A DNA stretch of 64,000 nucleotides, from contig UESW01004238.1 in the NCBI GenBank assembly GCA_900491605.1, positions 835,804-899,803 on the forward strand, read 5' to 3'. Origin of the DNA: Calamus simplicifolius. Taxonomy: Eukaryota; Streptophyta; Magnoliopsida; Arecales; Arecaceae. Below the pieces are notes generated by a model. It saw only the letters and a program-made list of their open reading frames with translations, did not search any database and had not been told where the DNA came from. Made by a program: the position numbers and the translations under genes. This document shows positions 46,819 to 58,906 of the stretch, piece after piece (the first letter of the stretch is position 1; every line of letters begins with the position of its first letter).

Positions 46819-48533
46819 TGTTGGAAGATTATTGAAAAATTATATGACCAATCCTTTTGATTTTGATGATTACTAAAAAGCCATTGAGTTCATTAAAAGA
46901 TATAATGAGTTTATTTAAATGAGCAGTAAATTTATTTTGAACAATCAATGAGAATGTTAAAGTTTGGCTTTAATCTATTTTGGAAAGTAACTTTAAGCTC
47001 AATGTTTAAACTTTCAAAAAGAAATTTTATAATTCATGTTTTATTCAATGAGTTTTTGGAATAGTTCTTGAATCAATTCTTAATGTCAATTTTATTGAAT
47101 TCAAGTCAAAACAATGAATTAAAATGAATCTGGAACGATTTTAATGTCAATCAGAAAAGTTTCTGATTTTTGATACGTTCCGGAGCCGACTCCTGAGTTT
47201 CAGAGTCGACTCCGCTCAGTGTACAGAAATGTGCATCTGTCTCGAGTCGACCCACGAAGTTTGTCGAGTCGACCCCTGATTCTGTCGAGCCGACTCCATG
47301 ACTGTGCGAGTCGACTCCGCTCAGACACCAGAGTGTGTTTTTCTGAGCACTTCGCGAGTCGACCCCAAGCTTTTTATGAGTCGACTCCCGACTTTCAGGA
47401 GTCGACACTTTACTTTTGGTGAGTCGACCCCTAACCTTTATAAACATTTCTATTTTTGGTAAGACGAGCTCGAGCCGACTCGGGAAAAGCATGAGTCGAC
47501 TCCAGCAAATCTGGGCAAAATTTTTACGGATGCCAACTCAGCTCCAACGGTTAGTTTTTCGATTAACGGCTATTTTTCTTTGTCTCTAACGGATATATTC
47601 TTGCAGAATCTATAAATAGAGGAGCTCTTTTCAAATCGAAAGAATCAAGAGAGTAAAAAAGAAAATCTTTCAAAAAGAGGGAAAAACAGAGCTTCATTTG
47701 AAAAATCATTTGAGTCAAGAAAAGAGATTCAAAAGGAGTGAAATCAAAGAGAGAGATTCGTGTGCTCCTGAGCTACAATCTACAAAAAAGTTCAAGAGGA
47801 GATCCCAAAGCAACCAAGAGCAAATCAAGATCTTTCGACCTAGAAAGAAAAGAAGAAAAGCTTCAACCAACATCCAAAAGCCCCAAAGCTAGGAGAATCT
47901 GTGCTGAGGCCTGATTCCACACTTCAAAGGAGTTGGAAAAGAGAAGCAAAGAAGCCAAGCCTGCATTCAAGCTTATTAATCAGGCTTTTCTAAACCTAAG
48001 CTTTATTTTGATTATTTTGCTCTAGAGGAGCTGTTTGTATTTAAACTCGAAATTATTTTTGTGTGCTGATTCAAAAGTGGATTGAATCAGTGGAGGTAGT
48101 TGTACCTCGTGGTAAGCTTGGGATAGCTTACGTTTTGGGTTCGTTGTGACCCCGTTAAAACAACGAGTTGGGTTTTGTGCTGGTAAGCCCGTGTAAAACC
48201 GGCTGGGTTCGTTGTGATCCCGGGAAAACAACAAGTTTGAGTTGTGAGCTTGTAAAACAACTCGGCTGTAATCTAGGGAGATTATAGTGTGGACCCAAGT
48301 GAATCTTGGGAGTGGACGTAGGTGCTGGTTGCGCCGAACCACTATAAAACCTTGTGTTTGCCGTGCTCATTGTCTCTTACTCTATCTCTCTTATATTTCT
48401 GTTTGTGCATTGCTTCTAAGTTAATTTCTCTCACTTGCACATCTTGAGTAAATTGTTTAAAACATTTCAAAAAGTCTTAAATTTTTAAGAACCCAATTCA
48501 CCCCCCCCTCTTGGGTTGCCATCTGGGCCAACA
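46819..48533 (+). repeat. 5' LTR of element D
   Basis: Starts TGTTGGAAGATTATTG and ends GGGCCAACA. A palindrome cluster with about 14 GAG(T/C)CGAC motifs lies at 47182-47503, and TATAAATAG at 47611-47619. Confidence 0.95.
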
Positions 48534-48535
48534 AT

Positions 48536-48547
48536 TGGTATCAGAGC
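48536..48547 (+). promoter_or_regulatory. Primer binding site of element D
   Basis: TGGTATCAGAGC, two bases after the LTR; a perfect initiator-Met tRNA complement. Confidence 0.9.
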
Positions 48548-48595
48548 AAGTGCTCATTTAGAATTTGATCTCACGATCAAGGGCTAAAGATCCTT

Positions 48596-50297
48596 ATGGC
48601 AACACAAAGTGGTTCATGTTTTGCTGAAGGTCATTCTACGAATAGACCTCCTTTATTTAATGGAACCAACTATTCATATTGGAAAGCTAGAATGAGAATA
48701 TTCATTCAAGCTTCTGACTATGAATTGTGGGGAGTAATAATAAATGGACCTAGTACACCCACACACGTAATAGATGGCACTATTGTTCCTAAGCCCGAAA
48801 GGGATTGGAATGATAATGATAGGAGAATGGCACAACTAAATGCTAAAGCCATTAACATTTTGTATTGTTCCTTAGACTCTAATGAATTCAACCGAATCTC
48901 AACATGTAATTCCGCAAAAGAAATTTGGGATAGGTTGGAAATAACACATGAAGGAACAAACCAAGTAAAAGAATCAAAGATAAATATTTTGGTTCATAAA
49001 TATGAATTATTTACTATGGAACAAAATGAAACCATCACATGCATGTTCACTAGATTCACAGTCTTGGTATATACTAACTCTGAGCTTGTTCGCAAAATTC
49101 TTAGGTCACTTCCAAGGACTTGGGAAGCCAAGGTGACAGCCATACAAGAAGCCAAAGATCTGAACATCCTACCATTGGAAGAGCTTCTTGGTTCGCTGAT
49201 GACTCATGAGCTTCAAGTTAAACAACATGTCAATGAGGATGAGTCAAGAAAGAAGAAGACCATCGCCCTCAAAGCTGCGGAAAAGGAAGTAAGCAGCAGC
49301 GATGATGAAGAGGATGATGATGATGAGACAGCCCTCCTTGCAAGGAAATTCAAGAAGTTTATGCAAAGAAGGAGGCCCTTCCACAAGAAGAGATTTGTAT
49401 CAAAAATGGAAGGAGAAAAAGAAAAGGATAAGAAAAAGGAAAAGGACAAAGAGAAAGAGCCCTTAGTATGTTATGAATGTAAAAAGCCAGGGCATTTTAG
49501 ATATGACTGTCCTTTACTTAAGAAGGCCTATAAGAAAAAGAAAAAGGCCTACATGGCAACTTGGACTGACAGTGAAGAGTCTTCTTCCGAAGAAGAAGAA
49601 CAAAAAGAAGTTGCTAATGTTTGCTTCATGGCGGACGACAACGAAGAGGTAAGTACCGAAACCCCCGATGATGAATTTACATTTGATGAAATGTTTGAAG
49701 CTTTCAATGAATTGATGATTGATTTCAAGCTTTGAAAAAGAAACACAAATCTTTGAAAACTGAAAACTTAAATTTAATTAAAGAGAAAAATGAATTAAAT
49801 CTTGTAGTTAAAGATTTAAAAGATAAAATGGAAACACTTCTTAATGAAAAGAATGATTGTGTTCATAAGATTGATTTGTAAAATCTGAAAATGAAAATCT
49901 AATTAAAGAAAAAGAATCAATCTCTAATGAAAATGATTTTCTTAAGAAAGATGTTAAAAAGTATAAAGACATTGTTGAGAAATTTACTCTAAGCTCAACT
50001 AAACTAAATATGATTTTAGATAGTCAAAAAGCAGTTTTTGACAAAGCAGGTTTAGGGTATAACACATTTAGAAAGCAAAAATTATTGAAAAATATTTTTG
50101 TAAAAGCTAACCAAAGTAATATTACTTGTTTTAAATGTAATCAAAAAGGACATAAATCTTTTGAGTGCAAAACAATAAGTAATAATGAAAAATTAAACAC
50201 TAAAGGAAAGAAAATTTGGGTTCCGAAAGGAACAATTTTTATTGCTACTAACCATGAAGGACCCAAGAAAGCTTGGGTACCTAAACATAAAGTTTAA
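48596..50297 (+). pseudogene. gag: gag of element D, nearly intact
   Basis: It starts MATQSGSCFAEGHS. The open frame to 49735 includes FNGTNYSYWKARM, ILYCSLDSNEFNRISTC, YELFTMEQNETITCMFTRF, a Lys-rich stretch and a CCHC knuckle (CYECKKPGHFRYDC, 49469-49510). Compared with A and F an in-frame deletion removes the DIVNGLKSLG segment. Single-base losses near 49733 and 49878 close the frame. The C-terminal part (50010-50297) has a second CCHC knuckle (CFKCNQKGHKSFEC, 50127-50168) and ends VPKHKV with TAA at 50295. That stop is in frame with pol, whose ATG comes one codon later. Confidence 0.88.
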
Positions 50298-50300
50298 ATT

Positions 50301-53300
50301 ATGTTGCAGGAATGTCTTGTAGCCAAAAGATCAAAGAAAAAGTGGTACCTTGATAGTGGCTGCTCAAGACATATGACGGGTGACAAAGATGAATTCATCA
50401 CCCTGGAAGAAAAGAAAGGTGGAGTTGTTACGTTTGGCGATAATGGTAAAGGTCAAATTATGGGCCTTGGTAAAGTTCGTATAACTCCATCTACATTTAT
50501 TGATAATGTACTTTATGTTGATGGTTTGAAGCATAATCTAATTAGTATAAGCCAATTATGTGATAAAAACTTTAATGTTTCATTTAAATCTTCTTATGCA
50601 CTGTAACTAATTCTATTGATAATAGCATTGTATTTACTGGTTATAGACATGGCAATGTTTACTTGGTTGATCTAGAAAAATTATCTTTGAGTGATCATTG
50701 CTTAATTGCTGACAATGCTAATATAAATGAAATTAGTTGGTTGTGGCATCGTAGATTAGGTCATGCAAGCACACACCTTATTTCAAAATTAATTAAAATG
50801 GATTTAGTTAAAGGATTACCTAAACTAGTTTTTGAAAACAACAAAATATGTGATGCATGTCAATTTGGAAAACAAACTAGAAGTTCTTTCAAATCTAAAA
50901 ATGTTGTTTCAACTTCTAGGGCTTTAGAGCTACTTCACATGGACCTTTTTGGACCAACTAGAACCACAAGTCTAGGAGGAAAGAAATATGGTCTAGTGAT
51001 TGTAGATGATTATTCTAGATATACTTGGGTAATGTTTTTAGCTCACAAAGATGAGACTTTCTCGATATTCCTGAAATTCTTCAAGAAAGTCACAAATGAG
51101 AAAAACACTACCATAGTATCTCTAAGAAGTGATCATGGAACTGAATTTGAAAATCACTTATTTGAAAGTTTCTGCACTGAAAATGGTATTAATCATAATT
51201 TTTCAGCCCCTAGGACTCCACAGCAAAATGGTGTAGTTGAAAGGAAAAATAGGACTCTAGAAGACATGGCCCGTACCATGCTATGCGAAAGTAACCTACC
51301 AAAGTACTTTTGGGCGGAAGCTATTAACACAGCATGCTACATCTTAAATCGAGCCCTAATAAGACCAATCTTAAAGAAAACACCTTATGAATTATGGAAT
51401 GAAAGAAAACCCAATATAAAATACTTTCATGCATTTGGATGTAAATGTTTTATTCATAATAATGGTAAAAACAATTTAGGCAAATTTGATGCTAAATCTG
51501 AAGAAGGAATATTCTTAGGATATTCAACAACTAGTAAAGCTTATAGAGTATTTAACAAGAAAACCTTAGTAGTTGAAGAATCCATTCATATAGTTTTCGA
51601 TGAGTCTTTAGCATCTAGTTCTGAAAAGCTTGATGATGAGGAAGATACAAACATAATTGAAAAAGATCTTGAAAAACTTAATATTGAAGTATCTTCAGAT
51701 CATGAGCAAGAAGCTAAAGATGATGATTCACATAAGGACGATGATGTCAATATTGATCATAATGATATAGATCTTCCAAGAGACTGGAGATATGCTCATA
51801 GTCATCCCAAGGAATTGATTATAGGTGATCCATCTCAAGGAATAAGAACTAGATCATATATGAGAAATATTAGTAATCATCTTGCATTTGTATCACAAAT
51901 TGAACCTAAAACTATTGAAGAAGCTGAAAAAGATAATAATTGGATGTTAGCAATGCAAGAAGAATTAAATCAATTTACAAGAAATAATGTATGGACTTTA
52001 GTTGAAAGACCTAAAAATCATTCAGTAATAGGATCAAAATGGATATATAGAAATAAACTAGATGAAAATGGCATAGTAATTAGAAACAAGGCTAGATTGG
52101 TTGCTAAAGGATATAATCAAGAGGAAGGTATTGATTTTGATGAAACCTTTGCGCCAGTAGCTAGATTAGAAGCCATTAGGCTATTACTTGCATTTGCATG
52201 TCATATGAATTTTAACTTATTTCAAATGGATGTTAAAAGCGCATTTTTAAATGGTTTTATAAATGAAGAAGTTTATGTAGAACAACCACCAGGTTTTGAA
52301 GATCACGAATTTTCAAATCACGTTTTAAATTGCACAAAGCTTTATATGGTTTGAAACAAGCACCTAGAGCTTGGTATGATAGATTAAGTAAATTCTTAAT
52401 TGAAAATGATTTTACAAGAGGAAATGTTGATAAAACTTTGTTTTTGAAAAGAAAAAGTAAAGATTTACTTGTAGTACAAATATACGTTGATGACATTATT
52501 TTTGGTGCTACTAACGATTCTCTATGTCAAGAATTTGCCAAGTTGATGCAGGGAGAATTCGAGATGAGCATGATGGGAGAACTCAACTTCTTCCTTGGAC
52601 TCCAGATCAAACAAAGCAAAGAGGGAATCTTCATCAACCAAACAAAATACACAAGAGAAATCCTAAAGAAGTTTGGTATGGAATCAATGAAACCCCTCGG
52701 AACACCAATGAGTCCTTCATGCAAGCTGGACAAAGATGAAGAAGGTAAGAAGGTTGATCAAAATATTATCGAGGTATAATCGGATCCCTACTTTATTTAA
52801 CTGCAAGTAGACCAGACATTATGTTTGCTGTATGTTTATGTGCTAGATTTCAATCAGAACCTAAAGAATCACATTTAATTGCTGTTAAAAGAATACTAAG
52901 ATATGTAAGTGGAACAAAAAATGTAGGTTTATGGTATTCTAGAGACTCCACATTAAATCTGATTGCATACACTGATTCTGATTATGCTGGATGTAAGTTA
53001 GATAGAAAAAGCACAAGTGGTGCATGCCAATTCTTAGGAAGTAACTTAATCTCATGGTTTAGCAAAAAGCAAAATTCAGTTGCATTATCAACTACTGAAG
53101 CTGAATATGTAGCGGCTGGAAGTTGCTGTGCGCAAATCCTATGGATTAAGCGACAACTTGAAGACTATGGTATCACACTTAATAAGACACCCATAAAATG
53201 TGATAACACAAGTGCAATTAATTAACTAAAAATCCAATTCAACATTCAAGAACTAAACACATAGAAATCAGATATCATTTTATAAGAGAACATGTAGCAA

Positions 53301-53428
53301 ATAATGAAATATGTCTTGATTATGTTAACACTGAAGAACAATTAGCTGACATATTTACTAAACCTTTAAATGAAGAAAGATTCTGTTATCTTAGAGGAGA
53401 GTTAGGTATTTGTGATCCATTAGAATGA
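50301..53428 (+). pseudogene. pol: pol of element D (protease, integrase, RT, RNase H), four frameshifts
   Basis: Protease WYLDSGCSRHMTGD has its DSG at 50352. The zinc region has WLWHRRLGHAS and CDACQFGKQ. The integrase core has D at 50942 (HMDLFGP), D at 51131 (SDHGTEF) and E at 51239 (GVVERKN). RT has KARLVAKGYNQ, FQMDVKSAFLNG and YVDD (52483-52494). RNase H has DSDYAGC and STTEAEYVA, and ends LADIFTKPL and GELGICDPLE. Single-base losses near 50586, 52326, 52763 and 53222 divide the frame into five. A frame of 563 codons covers the integrase and most of RT. All catalytic residues are kept. Confidence 0.95.
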
Positions 53429-53894
53429 ATTTGAAACCCCTAAGGAGAATTTATCTAAGATTCCTTCAAATCTTTGATCTTTAAGGAAATCTTATCTAGA
53501 ATTCATATCTAATTGATCACTCATATTCAATGATTATTTTATCAATTTTTATGATCATATTCCGGACACATTTCAGAAATTTCATGTTTTTTCTCTGAAA
53601 TGGTCTCGGAGCCGACTCGGTGCGTATCGGAGTCGACTCCTGGTTTCGACTGAAACTCTCGGGTCGACCCCTCTTCGGCGCGAGTCGACTCCAAGTCGGG
53701 ATGACTTTCTGTGACTGTCCGGAGTCGACCCCTGGATTTGCGCGAGCCGACTCGAAGTGGTCCCAGGTTGATTTATCTAGGGCAGAGTCGACTCGCCGTT
53801 CATTTCAAATTTCCAATCCTTCAAAATACTCTCTCAAAACCTTCCAAACCTTCCAAACTTCCTAGAATCCCTTATTGACACTTCCAATCGACAA
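53429..53894 (+). promoter_or_regulatory. pol-ORF3 spacer with internal palindrome block (element D)
   Basis: Eight or so GAG(T/C)CGAC motifs lie at 53608-53795. TTTATCTAGGGC (about 53771-53782) lies about 120 bases before the ORF3 ATG at 53895, as in A and B. The final leader is rich in CTTCCAAACC-type repeats. Confidence 0.5.
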
Positions 53895-55280
53895 ATGGCC
53901 CCCAAAACACGTGGTTCCAACCTTGTGCGGCCGGCGTCAAGAGGAAGCGAGCCGTTAGGAAAACCGTGAGGCGTCCCGTGCGTGAGCCGTCACCCAGCTC
54001 TGATTCTCATCTTCTTCTTCTACTCCGAATGCTTCACCTGCTGCTGCTTCTACACAGGTAGATAGATTAGCGGATAGGATTATAACAACGGGTAGAAAGG
54101 TAGATTTTGATTATTTGAAGCTGAGGGTTTTCTTGTTGGGAGACATTGATTGAGATGGGATGGGAGAAAATATGTTCCTAGATTGCCCGACCTATCCCTC
54201 ACTGGTAAAGGAATTCTACAAAAATGTCTAGAGGTGATCACGGCCTTGTTAGCAATGTGAGAGGTCATAGGCTCTCTGTTACTGTTGAGCTTCTTTCTAG
54301 ACTGTTGGATTCCTTTATCTGGCACTGCCACCTTTTCTTCAGAAGACCGTAGTCCCGCTCTTGCGAGATTATTAAATCGGGATGTAGTCGGATTTGAAGA
54401 GGTTTTTGCCAATCACTTTCATTAGAATTGAGATTATTACATAATATCTGCAGTAGGATACTCTTTCCTAAGACGGAAGATTTGACTATGTATCGGAAAG
54501 AGATATCTTTGTGATGGATGCCATTGTGACAGGCAAACCTATAAACCTTCCCAGTATGATACTATGGTACATAGCAGACTGTGGAGGAAAAGAAAGTCTA
54601 GTCTGCCCTATGGAATGATCCTTACAAAGATTTTTCTGAGCCAAGGAGTTGTGATTTCTGATAATGAGCCTATGAGGAATCTGCGACATACTGATTTTTA
54701 TAGCTTGGCCACCATTCATAGAATGGGTTTTATCAAGAAGAATGGAAAATGGGAGAGGAAAGGACTGATAGAAGAAAGAGCTACAGATGTTGAGGCTGCA
54801 GGACCTTCAGTCAGACATCCTTCACCTGCACCTCCGAGCCCTTCTGCTTCTGCCCCTGCTCCAGCCCCGTTCCATCTTTTGTTCAAGCTTCATCTTCTGC
54901 CGGTTTCTCAGATCAACAGCTAATGCAACTCAAAGTTCTATTTGATGATCAATCTGAAAAACTTAAATCTGAATTTGAGAATAAGTTATGAATTTGAGGG
55001 AGACTCTTTATTCATTGGATGATCGTATCTCTAAGATGGAGTCTACTCTCAGCTCTTCTTCGGTATCTTTAAGTGGTGATCTCAAAAATATATTTGAAGA
55101 ACTTAAGGATATATGCGGAGATGGAGAGACTTATGCAAAGTGCAATGCGGAGCTACAAGACAAGATTTGACTGCTTGCACCTTTGTCGATGAGAGGCTCA
55201 AAGATTATGTGAAAATTCAATCTGATGGAATGAAGAACATAGTAGATCATTTAACTAGGATTGTAAGAACTCATTTCTGA
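53895..55280 (+). pseudogene. ORF3 of element D: plant-transposon-type domain plus coiled coil, broken
   Basis: It starts MAPKTRGSN. After several frame changes come VVISDNEPMRNLRHTDFYSLATIHRMGF and KWERKGLIEERATD (54643-54790), then a Ser/Pro-rich linker. The C-terminal tail has LRETLYSLDDRISKMEST and NIFEELKDICGDGETY (54988-55170), stop TGA at 55278. LRLLHNIC and LFPKT appear near 54430-54470 in other frames. It is the same architecture as B's ORF3 but more damaged than its own gag and pol. The function is unknown and no membrane segment is visible. Confidence 0.7.
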
Positions 55281-55487
55281 GTTATTAGATTTTCAATCCT
55301 TGCTATGTACTGAAATTTTATTTTGAAATCAATGTATTAAACATCTTGATGTATTAGACCTTTTGATGAAATGAATTCTCTATGTTGATTACTCAATGTA
55401 TTTCCTTCTTTCAATGAATGAATGAAATTGTCAAATCTTATCTTGATTGAATGAATGTTTATGCTTCTCTACCTTTTTGTTGATAAC

Positions 55488-55700
55488 AAAAAAGGGGGAG
55501 AGTTTTATAGTTTTATGATTGTAATACATTTGAGAAAATCAAAGTAATCAATGAGATAAACAATGGGATATTTATTTAAGTTTCATAGGGGGAGCTACCT
55601 CATTAAGGGGGAGCCTAAGCCTAACTATGAAAACAAAATAAATTCACTAATCAATCATGCATAAACTCAATGTTTTTGTCATCATCAAAAAGGGGGAGAT
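55488..55700 (+). promoter_or_regulatory. Multiple polypurine boxes of element D
   Basis: AAAAAAGGGGGAG (55488-55500), AGGGGGAG (55587-55594), AAGGGGGAG (55605-55613) and the terminal AAAAAGGGGGAGAT (55687-55700), which borders the LTR. Confidence 0.75.
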
Positions 55701-57417
55701 TGTTGGAAGATTATTGAAAAATTATATGACCAATCCTTTTGATTTTGATGATTACTAAAAGCCATTGAGTTCATTAAAAGATATAATGAGTTTATTTAAA
55801 TGAGCAATAAATTTATTTTGAACAATCAATGAGAATGTTAAAGTTTGACTTTAATCAATTTTGAAAGTAACTTTAAGCTCAATGTTTAAACTTTCAAAAA
55901 GAAATTTTATAATTCATGTTTTATTCAATGAGTTTTTGGAATAGTTCTTGAATCAATTCTTAATGTCAATTTTATTGAATTCAAGTCAAAACAATGAATT
56001 AAAATGAATCTGGAACGATTTTAATGTCAATCAGAAAAGTTTCTGATTTTTGATACGTTCCGGAGCCGACTCCTGAGTTTCAGAGTCGACTCCGCTCAGT
56101 GTACAGAAATGTGCATCTGTCTCGAGTCGACCCACGAAATTTGTCGAGTCGACCCCTGATTCTGTCGAGCCGACTCCTTGACTGTGCGAGTCGACTCCGC
56201 TCAGACACCAGAAGTGTGTTTTTCTGAGCACTTCGCGAGTCGACCCCAAGCTTTCATGAGTCGACTCCCGACTTTCAGGAGTCGACACTTTACTTTTGGT
56301 GAGTCGACCCCTAACCTTTATAAACATTTCTATTTTTGGTAAGACGAGCTCGAGCCGACTCGGGAAAAGCATGAGTCGACTCCAGCAAATCTGGGCGAAA
56401 TTTTTACGGATGCCAACTCAGCTCCAACGGTTAGTTTTTTGATTAACGGCTATTTTTCTTTGTCTCTAACGGATATATTCTTGCAGAATCTATAAATAGA
56501 GGAGCTCTTTTCAAATCGAAAGAATCAAGAGAGTGAAAAAGAAAATCTTTCAAAAAGAGGGAAAAACAGAGCTTCATTTGAAAAATCATTTGAGTCAAGA
56601 AAAGAGATTCAAAAGGAGTGAAATCAAAAAGAGAGATTCGTGTGCTCCTGAGCTACAATCTACAAAAAGTTCAAGAGGAGATCCCAAAGCAACCAAGAGC
56701 AAATCAAGATCTTCCAACCTAGAAAGAAAAGAAGAAAAGCTTCAACCAACATCCAAAAGCCCCAAAGCTAGGAGAATCTGTGCTGAGGCCTGATTCCACA
56801 CTTCAAAGGAGTTGGAAAAGAGAAGCAAAGAAGCCAAGCCTGCATTCAAGCTTATTAATCAGGCTTTTCTAAACCTAAGCTTTATTTTGATTATTCTGCT
56901 CTAGAGGAGCTGTTTGTATTTAAACTCGAAATTTTTTGTGTGCTGATTCAAAAGTGGATTGAATCAGTGGAGGTAGTTGTACCTCGTGGTAAGCTTGGGA
57001 TAGCTTACGTTTTGGGTTCGTTGTGACCCCGTTAAAACAACGAGTTGGGTTTTGTGCTGGTAAGCCCGTGTAAAACCGGCTGGGTTCGTTGTGATCCCGG
57101 GAAAACAACAAGTTTGAGTTGTGAGCTTGTAAAACAACTCGGCTGTAATCTAGGGAGATTATAGTGTGGACCCAAGTGAATCTTGGGAGTGGACGTAGGT
57201 GCTGGTTGCGCCGAACCACTATAAAACCTTGTGTTTGCCGTGCTCATTTGTCTCTTACTCTATCTCTCTTATATTTCTGTTTGTGCATTGCTTCTAAGTT
57301 AATTTCTCTCACTTGCACATCTTGAGTAAATTTGTTTAAAACATTTCAAAAAGTCTTAAATTTTTAAGAACCCAATTCACCCCCCCCCCCCCTCTTGGGT
57401 TGCCATCTGGGCCAACA
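55701..57417 (+). repeat. 3' LTR of element D
   Basis: Starts TGTTGGAAGATTATTG and ends GGGCCAACA. TATAAATAG at 56491-56499. The C run near the end is 13 long, against 8 in the 5' LTR. Confidence 0.95.
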
Positions 57418-57592
57418 CGGAGTCGGGCTTTAGTGCCGAGGGAAGACTTGGGCTTAGAGTGTTGATGTGGAGTCGGGCTTAGATTGCCGAGGGAAGGCTC
57501 TGGCTTGGAGTGCCGATGCGAGCTGGGCTGAGCACCGAGGGGAGACTCGGGCTTAGAGTGCCGATGCGGAGTCGGGCTTAGATTGAGAAGCA
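57418..57592. repeat. Tandem array of element E, right part
   Basis: It begins with the CGGAG duplication, continues the 51-bp composite units for about three more copies and ends at TTAGATTGAGAAGC. The integrase follows beyond it. Confidence 0.85.
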
Positions 57593-57779
57593 GGATTACT
57601 CAAAGTCATGTCTGTGAGAATATTCCGAATAGTACCCTGTAGACAGGTTCAAGCAAGAAAATTAACAAACTATTGATAATACCGGCGTAGGTTGTCTGCG
57701 TTCCAAGTGCGGGGGAGAGGCTTTCCATCTAGCCCCTCAACTTTGTACGCTCTGTGGTGAAACTCCTCCATGACTCAGT

Positions 57780-58900
57780 AGGGTCCTTCCTATCTTGGCG
57801 CTAGCTTGCCTCCTTCCATCGGCTTTGAAAATTCAACTCGCTGGAGGACTAAGTCTCCGGGACGGAACGTCTTGGAACGAACTCGGGCATTGTAGTACCT
57901 GGCCACCCGCTGATGGAAGGCTGCCATCCGGAGCCACGCTCGGTTCATAGTTCCTCCACTAGGTCGAGGTCGGCCCGCAACTGATTTGGGTTGTCGCCCT
58001 TGCTGTACGACGTCGTCCGAGGGCTCGGGACACCTATCTCCACCGGAATGACAGCTTCGGACCCAAAAACTAGGCTGAAAGGAGTCTCTCCGGTGGGGGC
58101 TCGCGGCGTTGTGTGGTAGGCCCACAGCACACTGGGGAGCTCTTCCACCCACCATCCTTTATAGTCGTCTAGCCGGGCCCTAAGTCCTTGAAGAATAGTG
58201 CGGTTGGTCACCTCGGCCGCACCGTTGGTCTGGGGATGCCCCATAGAGGAGAATCGCTGATGAATTCCTAGCTCGGTGCAGAACTCTCGGAAGGCCGTGT
58301 TGTCAAACTACCGGCCGTTATCAGTGACGAGGGTGTGTGGTAACCCAAACCGGCACACTATAGATTTCCAGAAGAAAGATCTCACCTTTCCCTCGGTGAT
58401 CTTGGTGAGTGCTTTGGCCTCGATCCACTTGGTGAAATGGTCGACGGCTACTAGGAGGAATTTGTGCTGACTGGAGGCTGGAAGGAATGATCCCAGGATG
58501 TCCATACCCCACTGGGTGAAGGGACAAGGTGCAGCAAGGACGGTCAGCTAGAACGCCAATTGGCGCTGGATGTTAGCATGGCATTGGCAACTGTCACATC
58601 TTTTGATGAGCTGGATGCATCCTTCCTCATTGTCAGCCAGTAGTACCCTTGTCGCGAGGCTTTGTACGCCAGAGCTCTGCCCCCCAGATGACTCCCGCAT
58701 ACGCCTTCATGTATTTCTCGCAGGATGTAGTCTACTTCCGTGGAACCGACGCATTTGAGGACCGGGTACGAGAATGATCTTCGATATAGCTTTCCTTCCA
58801 TTATAAGAAATTTCGGGGCCCACCGCTTGAGTAGCTTGGCCTCAGCCAGGTCTTCAGGGAGGGCATCGTTGGTGAGATATCGGACATAAGCATCCATTCA
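57780..58900 (-). pseudogene. Integrase of gypsy element E, frameshifted
   Basis: The zinc-binding part (58897-58544) has HEGVCGSHLGGRALAYKASR and GYYWLTMRKDA. The core has MDILGSFLPAS and VAVDHFTKWIEAKAL (58505-58308) with VTDNGR giving the second Asp. GHPQTNGAAEVTNRTI (58244 leftward) supplies the Glu. The C-terminal part has RMAAFHQRVARYYNARVRS and FRPGDLVLQRVEF (about 57930-57810). Three frame changes and a stop separate the blocks. Integrase would join element DNA ends to the genome. Confidence 0.88.
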
Positions 58901-58906
58901 AGAAAA

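Larger units (their letters stand above)
46819..57417 (+). mobile_element. Complete Sirevirus-type Ty1/copia retrotransposon D
   Basis: The LTRs of 1715 and 1717 bp differ at only about twenty places that I could see. PBS, gag, pol, palindrome spacer, ORF3, PPT boxes and CGGAG TSD are all present. Gag is open for 379 codons and pol for 563 codons, the best-preserved coding sequence in the window. About six single-base deletions interrupt it. It inserted into the tandem array of gypsy element E. Confidence 0.94.

Noticed and set aside
46020..46876. Long open frames on both strands with repeated Arg/Pro/Ser-rich peptides
   Set aside because: They lie in a tandem array whose period of about 51 bases is a multiple of three, so a frame stays open by repetition. 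One runs into the LTR of element D.
57790..58155. Alternative frames with His/Ser-rich peptides over the integrase of element E
   Set aside because: They are other-frame readings of the integrase core. Only the final part is the true C-terminal integrase region.
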